Positions 56,861-64,000 of a DNA stretch of 64,000 nucleotides are shown one piece after another; the stretch's first letter is position 1, and the number at the start of each line of letters is the position of its first letter. The notes under the pieces were generated by a model. It searched no databases. It saw only the letters and a list, made by a program, of their open reading frames with translations, and was not told where the DNA came from. The stretch is from Ustulina deusta (Eukaryota; Ascomycota; Sordariomycetes; Xylariales; Xylariaceae): NCBI GenBank assembly GCA_023159155.1, contig JAJNNX010000022.1, positions 62,001 through 126,000 on the forward strand, in the 5' to 3' direction. Made by a program: the position numbers and the translations under genes.

Positions 56861-59121
56861 TTAATACTCGATTGTGTGTTTGCCCCCGGGCAGTTTCATA
56901 GAGTATAGCATCGTACCTCCTGGCCCGTCCACCACATCAATATTGGCCACATCCGCTTCCTTGCCGTCTACCAGAATCGGGGAGGACGATTCGGTTTTGC
57001 AATTACCAGGAGGCAAGATAACTTCCTTCGTGACCTCCTCCGGCACCTCGACTTCGGCGAGAATGCAACCCGTCGTGTCATTTAGGCGCAATTCCGCGTG
57101 ATATTTCCCTAACGCGGTGACGAACCCTCCCTGAACAGCCTTCAGATCTCCCAGCTGAGGCGCAAACAGACATGTCTTACCGGCTAGTCCCATCACGCTC
57201 AGCCCTAATATGTGCTCCGTCAGCGCCGTGACGGGACCTGTAGACCACCCGTGAGCATGTGACGCGTATGAGTAGTTTTCCTCGTAGCCAGCGTCATGGC
57301 GGTACCCGAATGTGCCGTCGGTCAGATACCCCTCGATCATAGTGGACTGAGTGCCATTTTCGGTGTTCAGATACCAACCCCAACTCGTGCGCATTAGGTC
57401 AAGTGCGCGCTGTGGTTGTCGAGCCAGGAGATGGGCTTGGATCTCGAATGACGTGATAAATGGGGAGACTTCGCCGGGTAGCTCTGGAGATGCCGGCCCA
57501 ATAGCCATCCAGTTCTTCGTCAGCCAAGAGGATATTGCCTGTCCTTGGTTTCCAGTTCCTTCCACAACACCCAAGAGAATAGCGAGAGAATTTCCGTCTT
57601 GAGGATACAACCCAGTATCGTAAGAGCCGTAGTTATCCTTAAAGGCGCCGACCTGTTCATCCCAAAGCTTCTCGTTGATAGTGTCTCTAAGCTCCGCGGC
57701 GGTTTGGAGCCAGGACTCGTTTAAGCCCGTCGTATCACCCACCCATGTTGCTAAGGTTGCGCCCGTGATCAATGTGTAATAAGCAAGCATCTGTGCCGAT
57801 GCCAGATAGCCATTCGAATTGAAGCGGCCCCAGTCATCCGGATAAAGGGTAATGTCCAGGAGACCTACAGTGGGATCGATTTGAATGAGAACCAAGTTCA
57901 TCGCGAGAATATACCTTTCCCAATATATATTAAGGAACTCCACATCCCCCGAATAGAGAACATAATTATAAAGGCCTATCATAGTCCACCTATGTGATAT
58001 AAGTACGAGATGAACAATGCACGTTCAGATCGTCTTACATATGATAGGTATCGCTCCCCGAAGCGTTTAACGGTGGTCCGGAAAATGGCAATAGTCCCGA
58101 CTCAGCCTACACAAGAACACTAGTAAGTCAGGCAGCTTGGATCTCAGTTGCCAAAGAAAAGGCATTACCTGGTTATCGTATAATGTTTGTAATGAATTCT
58201 TGAGGCTCCTAAATACCGTTATTACAGGGTTGAGTATACTACGGGAACGGAAGTTATATACTCCAAGTCCCCTGTGCTGTAAAAAGAAGCAGGGCCAGCC
58301 ACACCCATGTCTCCTGGCCATACAGTTCTGTCTCGCTTTGCGCCGTCTACGTTGATCGTGTTTCCTGGTCCCAGAAGGCCGTTGTTTTGCCACGCACTGC
58401 TGGGAGGCGGCCACGATCTGCCAGTCGATGGGGTAATTGCATTCACTTGCAAAGTGTAGGCTCCGGAATACCATATCTTGTTCAACAGATCATCGTTACT
58501 GTGGAAGTAGCCTTGGTATGCCCGAAGATTGGACCATGTTGGCTGAAATGACAGTTCTAGATTGACGTTATGGATGGTCACAGAAGCTCCGTCGCCTAAC
58601 AAAAATAGCGTTAAATATCGAAATCCGCCCCGGAGGTTTTCTATCGGCATCACGTAGGTGAAATTTCCGGTGTGAGAAAATGTGCTGTAAATGGCACCGT
58701 CCGGCCGTGCGTAGTTGCCATTGCTAGAGTCTGAGCTGCGGCCTACCCAATTCTTCGCCTCCGAAAAAGCTAGACCTAGAGAACCGCTCTCAGTGACGGA
58801 GGACACCGAATACCTGATGGTAGCAATACCGCCTACTTCCTTACCAAAATCCAGGTAGATGTCTGAACTATTACTGGTGATGGTGATAATGGTTGGCCAG
58901 GTAGCGACTTTTTGACCACTCTGTAGGCTGTATATCGCCAAAGGAGCCACGTTTCGCGATTCGGGAGCAAAGTTGTTGGCGTCCCACTCACCGGTGTAGA
59001 CAGGTTTTCCAAGACCAGAGCAGGGTGTCTCTCTCCAGCAACCTTGAGCTGATGTGCGCTGGGTAAGACCGAGAAGCCATGTTACAAGAGAGAGCAGGGG
59101 AAGATAGAGAGATGAAGCCAT
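56861..59121 (-). CDS. Secreted alpha-L-rhamnosidase-like glycosidase (GH78 type)
   Basis: Four exons (59121-58262, 58208-58169, 58106-58039, 57989-56861) give 698 residues, all joins in frame. The start MASSLYLPLLSLVTWLLGLT is a signal peptide; an in-frame ATG at 59142 is an alternative. N-terminal beta domains (GEWDANNFAPESRNVAPLAI, VGGIATIRYSV) precede an (alpha/alpha)6 catalytic domain that opens with AKRDRTVWPGDMGV, the rhamnosidase RDRxxWxGD signature. It continues with WTMIGLYNYVLYSGD, LYPQDGNSLAILLGV and HAHGWSTGPVTALTEHILGL. The C-terminal beta domain contains TTGCILAEVEVPEEVTKEV. These enzymes trim L-rhamnose from plant and fungal glycans or glycosides outside the cell. Several N-glycosylation sequons occur, as expected for a secreted protein. 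The exact GH family should be taken as likely rather than proven. Confidence 0.88.
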
Positions 59122-62100
59122 AATAGAGAGCAGGCACATAAAACGACGTCCAAAAGGTACTAATGGCAACCCAATTTTATTCGTGGGTGCTAGTGGAATA
59201 TTATAATAAGATCTCTTAGGAATGCTGGTAATTAACGACCCCAAGATGCATGCATAGGTGCGTACAGCAGTACCTAAGATAGGCAGCTGAGCTGGTCCCA
59301 AGAAGTAGGGAACTTTCAGCAGCCGGGAGTTGCCCTGATCTCCGTCCGGGCGCGGTCGTCATGCAGCGCTTGAGACAAGATGTCGAGTTCTACGTGGCCA
59401 GTCACCCTACCCAGGTTGATCCGATTTATAGACTCGTACTGCTTGAATGTGCACTCTTGACGCCACAAAACCACACAACTAGAATTTTGTTTAGCCGAGG
59501 AATGAAGTTATCCACATATAACAAAGGATAGATGACTGGTTGGTTAGAGTTTACCTATAGTCCCGGTAGTAAGGCTGACCTGTCTGGCGTGCACTCCGCC
59601 GGGCCGTGTCGGTGTCCTCTCCACTGCTCCCACCACGCCCAGTCTCAAACTGGTAGGTCATTTTTCTTGTAAGTACCTCTCCCCTGGAGAAGAGAGTCAC
59701 CTGCAATGTTGTGTCATATCAGAGGGAAATTCGGTTATGCGGGGCTACTGGAAGCCCTGCAATAATCTCCGTGAGCATATGGCGCCGAAGGTGGCGTACT
59801 CTCGTCTCATCCAGTGTCTAGATAGTACTTAATATCAAACCTTGATGACTAAGACGCACAAAAGAGCTTACCTACAATTGCCTTGCCAGAGCAAGCAACG
59901 TACCTATCTAGGGCCATCAGGTCCACGGTGTGTAAGATGGTCAGGGCGCCAGCCACACTGGATAGGTTGGGTGGGCGATGCATGGGCTGCAATGCAAGCC
60001 AAGATGCAGTGCTCGATACAGGGTTGATCCCGCCTGACTCGTCTGGTTCTATACTAGTTCGCGTCGCTACTACGTATGTACCGACATCATCGAAGGGGTC
60101 GGTGCAGAGTGGGCGTCTTGGTTTTGCACGGCCCTCCATGGGGCGGGATCCTCTGATGGCGCGCTAATGGACAGAATACGGCTAGCCATCTGTCTCGAAG
60201 CTAGCTGTCCCAAGCAATGCCGTGTTTGGTTAACCCGAATGGCATCGCACTTTCAGCCGATTAGACAGCTTCAGATCGATCAGCAATTAATTGCAGGATT
60301 TCTTCCCCCTGCACTGACGAGAGCGGCTGATCGACACTTGCGGGGTAGGTTGTGAGTGGACGATCCGCAGGTAGACAAGAGCAAAAAGATGGATTGCAAA
60401 ATATACAATATTGAGGAGTGCCCGTCTATTTATATCTTTTTATATAAGGCATCTCATTCCTGACACAAAAGGGTCCTGTCCTGGGGAAATGGTAGTGAAC
60501 GTCGCCAACTCCAGGATTCTAAGTAGTATCACATGGGCTGCGAAGAGGTATGACGAAATATGCCGTACCGAGAAGACTGAGCTGATTGGATCAAGCGGAA
60601 TCAAAGCCGATTTTATGAGGATCTTTGGGGTATAACGACAAGGCATAGAGCGAGTAGAAAGCGGGCTTCGTGTTTATTTATAAAGCAAAGCCGTCGTCTA
60701 GAACGAGACCAACAAGGCTCGAACCAAGCCCTTCGCTCTTGAATCTAGGATACGGCAGGTAATTGAGTGATTGTCCCCGAATCGTCCCTAAACTGCTTGA
60801 GGTAGAGATGGATTGAGAACACGAACAGTACCTAGGCAGAATACTTAGCTATTGGATGTTGGAAGCACCTACACAGACAAGGGTACATGTAGGCGGTGTA
60901 GGTCGTGTGGGTGAATTCATGCGATAGGGATGGGTTGTGTTGTATTAGGTAAGTGGCCAAAATAGTGGTGTGTTGTGTTGTGTTGTGTTGTGTTGTGTTG
61001 TGTTGTGTTGACAAAGGCACATGAAAGGTGTATCATTTGTGTCACGAGGGAGTTTCCATACTCGGTATATAGCTGGTCGGGTGGAAGCAATACTGCAGAA
61101 GGTAATATAAATTTAGCGAATCTGCAGCGACAGAAGCCAATAACTCGAAGCTTGGGCTCTGTACCTGAGCAGTGCCAGCAGCTAAAAAGCAAAGGAAGTT
61201 TCAGTCCACGTGATAGCAGCGCCCTTCAAGACCTTGCTTACAGGCGGCGTATAGGGGGACAACCTGCGTGGGCGAGCTCAATGGGGGTGATGAGGGGCAA
61301 ATTGGATGGGATGGCTGCCGGTGCATAACAAGCCGCTAACTCAAAGCAGACTTAGCGAGCTACATGGCCTAATACAGCAGCCAAGGGCGGCTCGGGCTTG
61401 AATGAACATTGGACGGATGCTGGACAGCGGTTCTCGAGGGACATGGGACGCTGCTGGCATGCTGCTGGCACGCTGCACCCGCGCTGCACCCTGAAGAAAG
61501 AGGGTGACATGACCAAGTCGGCCGTCCCCAGTCGGTCTGATGCGAGGTGGATGCCGTCCAAACTAATGCCATCCCAACTCATCCTCCAAGTGCCCGAGCT
61601 ATCCAGCACTCTAAATAGATCTAGGTTCGCTATTCGCCACCTGTCCCAGCCGTGTCGTTTCCAGATCTACGCTCGAGAGTGCTCGGGATTGTCGAGACTG
61701 CCGGTATACTAGACAGCTCCCTGTCGCCCTGCCTGACTTGGCACGACACCATTGGCACGAAGACGAGGAATATGAAGTCCGGCTCCAAGTCATTCTGCTG
61801 CTGTCCACCACTCGCCGCCTCTGTTGCCGCCGTCGCCGTCTGGCCGTCTACGCGTGCACAGGCATCCACGCCTAATCGACCAGCCCATACAGCCCGGAGC
61901 CAAACGAATTAGCGAGCCGACTTGCAGGGCACTTCCCCCTTTTCCCGCCACGCGCGCATCGCTCTCCATCTCCGGCCCGTCACCACGTCTTCACTTCAAC
62001 GGCTGCTAGAGAGGCCTCGACAAACCACGAACGATTGCACAGTCCCGGCCCCGAGACGTTTGGCTTGCAAAAGGCCGATTCCGACCGATCCTCTCCGCCC

Positions 62101-62422
62101 GACGCTCAACATCCATGCTCGTCCTGCGAAATCCTTCGATAGCACCCTGCTTCGTGCAACCCGACACAGTAATAGGGGACTCGTGGGCAGTTGGCCTCTG
62201 TTGAGGTCACTAGACTCGCTCTATGATGGTACGCCCCCTTTTCAAGGCCCGTCATCGGCATCGTCGGTTCCGCCTCCAGCCAAGCCCAAGCCCGACCCCC
62301 CAAAAATGCCCCCTGTACCCTTGGTTGCTTCACAAGAGATTTGTATACTCTCGAAAAATAATAGCCCTGTGATCTCTACGTAGAGTGGACGCCTATGACT
62401 AACTATTCTTTGTCAACTCTAG
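59122..62422. other. Long intergenic region and 5' end of edge gene
   Basis: About 3.3 kb. The first part is the GH78 promoter. A TGTTG microsatellite lies at 60971. From about 61900 the sequence becomes Pro/Arg-codon-rich and probably holds the 5' leader or first exon of the gene at 62423 (see findings). Confidence 0.5.
60971..61010. repeat. (TGTTG)8 microsatellite
   Basis: Eight exact tandem copies of the pentamer TGTTG, intergenic. It is the purest microsatellite in the window. Confidence 0.95.
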
Positions 62423-64000
62423 ACCTCTCGACGAGTTCGCGATGCGGGTGGTGGCAGCTTCGCGAGCCGACGTGGCCATGCCAACCAGCTCTCTATATCC
62501 GATACAAGCCACCACATCACCGAGACTATCGGCACCATGTATGGTGATGACGACGATTACCAGACTAACGAGCCGCGGCCCTTGAGTTTCATCGCGGCGC
62601 CGCGCGGTGGAGAGCAGCTTTCTGACCGTGGTGAACTCGGCCTGTCTTCTGCCGATGAACACCGACTCAGGCTTGTACGGTCTGCCTCGAGCGAGACCGG
62701 CTCTTTGAATGGAAACTCGTCTAGCACGTCTCAAACACAGCCCGCGCCGATGCAAGGTCGGGGGAGTCTATCGAGAACCAACTCGAATGGAAGCCCAACG
62801 AGCCCGATATCTTCAGGTGGTCCCATGTCACCGACACTGCGTGACATGCGCGATACTTCTGACTCGTACCCCCTCACCAATATAGACAACCCAAATGACA
62901 TCGCGCAGGAACTGAGTAATCTACAGGCATTACGTAGGCTGTCTATGGATGTCTCGAACAATAGCGATCCCGACTTGCTCCCCTTCCAAGCAATGTCGCT
63001 AGTGGCCATGCCCTCCATCGCACCTAGGGGAGATGATGATGCTGACCCTTCAAGGCTCCTGTGGGTTCCCGCGGGAGTGCACCCGGAGTTGGCACCAAGC
63101 GAGTTCAAGAACTTTGTTGAGAAACGAGTACAATCCATGAAGAGGAGATCTAGCGAAACTTCTCTTTCACCCGATGGTCTGGATAGGAGCGACTCTGGCG
63201 GCTTGAGGAGAAAAAAGTCTATGCTATCGAGACAGGTTGTGAACGGCAGTGGCCATGGTGCCGACGGGTATGTGGATGGTGCCGAGAGATTAGAGAGGAA
63301 GCGATCTCAGGGGCAATCCGAGTACAGTGTACCGGAACTAAGCCTCGATGAACTCATGAAAGACCCGAGTAAGGCAGTTCGAAAGCTTACTCTTGATTCA
63401 CAAGGTGGTGATGATTCGTCAATTCTCGACGATATGCCCATATTACATGTTGCACCAGGTGCTGGCCTTCGTCGGTCAACACGCACCACTTACAGAAAAG
63501 GCGGAAGTCTAAGGAACCGGCAGGGCTCTCTCAAAAACAATGAACGCCTGCCCTTCTCACAGCGAATGGCGGCAAAGAGGAGTGAGGGTGGTGAAGACAG
63601 TTTGGCCAATCCTGAATCACCCATGGATGCCCCTCCAGGCCACGGCTTGATACGGGTGCAATCAGAACCAATACCCGAGAATTTCTCGCGGCCCTCCAAA
63701 TCCGTTCGAAGACAACAGCCGTTCGATAAAGATTCAGTAAATACATACGAACGTAATACGCAAAACAATGTTCAAGAGCAAGGCCAGTCTCAACATAGAT
63801 CGTCTGGACCAAAACGCATTCCTTCCGACCATAATCGTCCGTTTACACCAACTCCACAAATCGTTGAGACGCCTCCTGTCGAAGACGAGGCAACGTCTAG
63901 AAGTTACGATGTTAACCGGCCATTCCCCGAACGGTCTTCGTCACAACGTAGTGCAATTCAAAGTGTACCTCAGCAATCATCCGGGGTGGCCTCAGACCCT
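62423..64000 (+). CDS. Hypothetical Ser/Arg-rich protein, partial at window end
   Basis: The frame is open from the acceptor CTCTAG at 62422 to the window end (526 codons) with no stop, so this is an internal exon of a longer gene. The sequence RRVRDAGGGSFASRRGHANQ, then ITETIGTMYGDDDDYQ, then a Ser/Pro-rich region, leads to the most conserved-looking part: LLWVPAGVHPELAPSEFKNF and LRRKKSMLSRQVVN, then GAERLERKRSQG. Further on, LRRSTRTTYRKGGSLR and ERLPFSQRMAAKR are basic blocks. I recognise a pattern common to filamentous-fungal proteins but cannot name the family or function. The first exon must lie upstream: the frame 61922-62383 is in the same frame and ends KPKPDPPKMPPVPLVASQEI, but no donor with good consensus joins it in phase. 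Confidence 0.75.

Noticed and set aside
1..64000. CRISPR arrays, rRNA genes, intact transposons
   Set aside because: No spaced direct repeats, no rRNA-like stretch and no transposase or reverse transcriptase frame were seen on either strand.

Overview
The window looks like nuclear DNA of a filamentous ascomycete (Pezizomycotina, probably Sordariomycetes; inferred from gene content and architecture, not from a search). Protein genes lie on both strands, 0.1 to 3 kb apart. Most carry short introns of about 43-140 bp with GTAAGT-like donors, CTAAC/CTAAT branch sites and CAG/TAG acceptors. The families include fungus-specific ones: a KAR5/Tht1 karyogamy protein, a TOK1 potassium channel, an LSB5 VHS protein and a fungal CCCH protein. 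I rebuilt gene structures by hand from reading frame, splice consensus and family conservation. All exon joins are therefore inferences, but the ones listed close in frame unless stated.

Layout: 2-2050 is the 3' part of a copper/heavy-metal P-type ATPase. 3346-4984 (-) is a C3HC zinc-finger (NIPA/Rsm1-like) protein. 6903-7964 is a HAL2/MET22 bisphosphate nucleotidase, convergent with mitochondrial ribosomal protein L6 (8125-8955, -). 9726-11504 is a seven-exon KAR5-like gene. 12553-14175 (-) is an unrecognised acidic protein. 15301-16938 is LSB5. 18470-20446 is a CCCH zinc-finger protein. 21355-23772 (-) is a TOK1 channel. 24449-25763 is an alpha/beta hydrolase. 26599-27287 is RPS24.

The second half starts with a gene-poor stretch holding a broken guanylate kinase copy (28668-29073). 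It is followed by a histidine-phosphatase protein (30348-31285, -), a small Ala/Lys/Glu-rich protein (33420-34207), the PP2A activator RRD1/PTPA (35360-36834, -), an AT-hook protein (37934-40534) and a 1245-residue coiled-coil protein (42364-46394). Positions 47220-59121 carry an enzyme-rich accessory stretch: an FAD-linked oxidase with an apparent frame break, a cytochrome P450, a GC-rich alpha/beta hydrolase and a secreted GH78-type glycosidase, with a tRNA-like element between the last two. The right edge (62423 onward) is an open, Ser/Arg-rich, unrecognised protein cut by the window end.

Most genes are independent housekeeping or trafficking genes. Only the FAD oxidase, P450 and hydrolase could plausibly share a small specialised-metabolism role, and no backbone synthase is present. 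Intergenic DNA repeatedly carries a palindromic motif built on TAGGTACCTA. I found no CRISPR array, rRNA or intact transposon.
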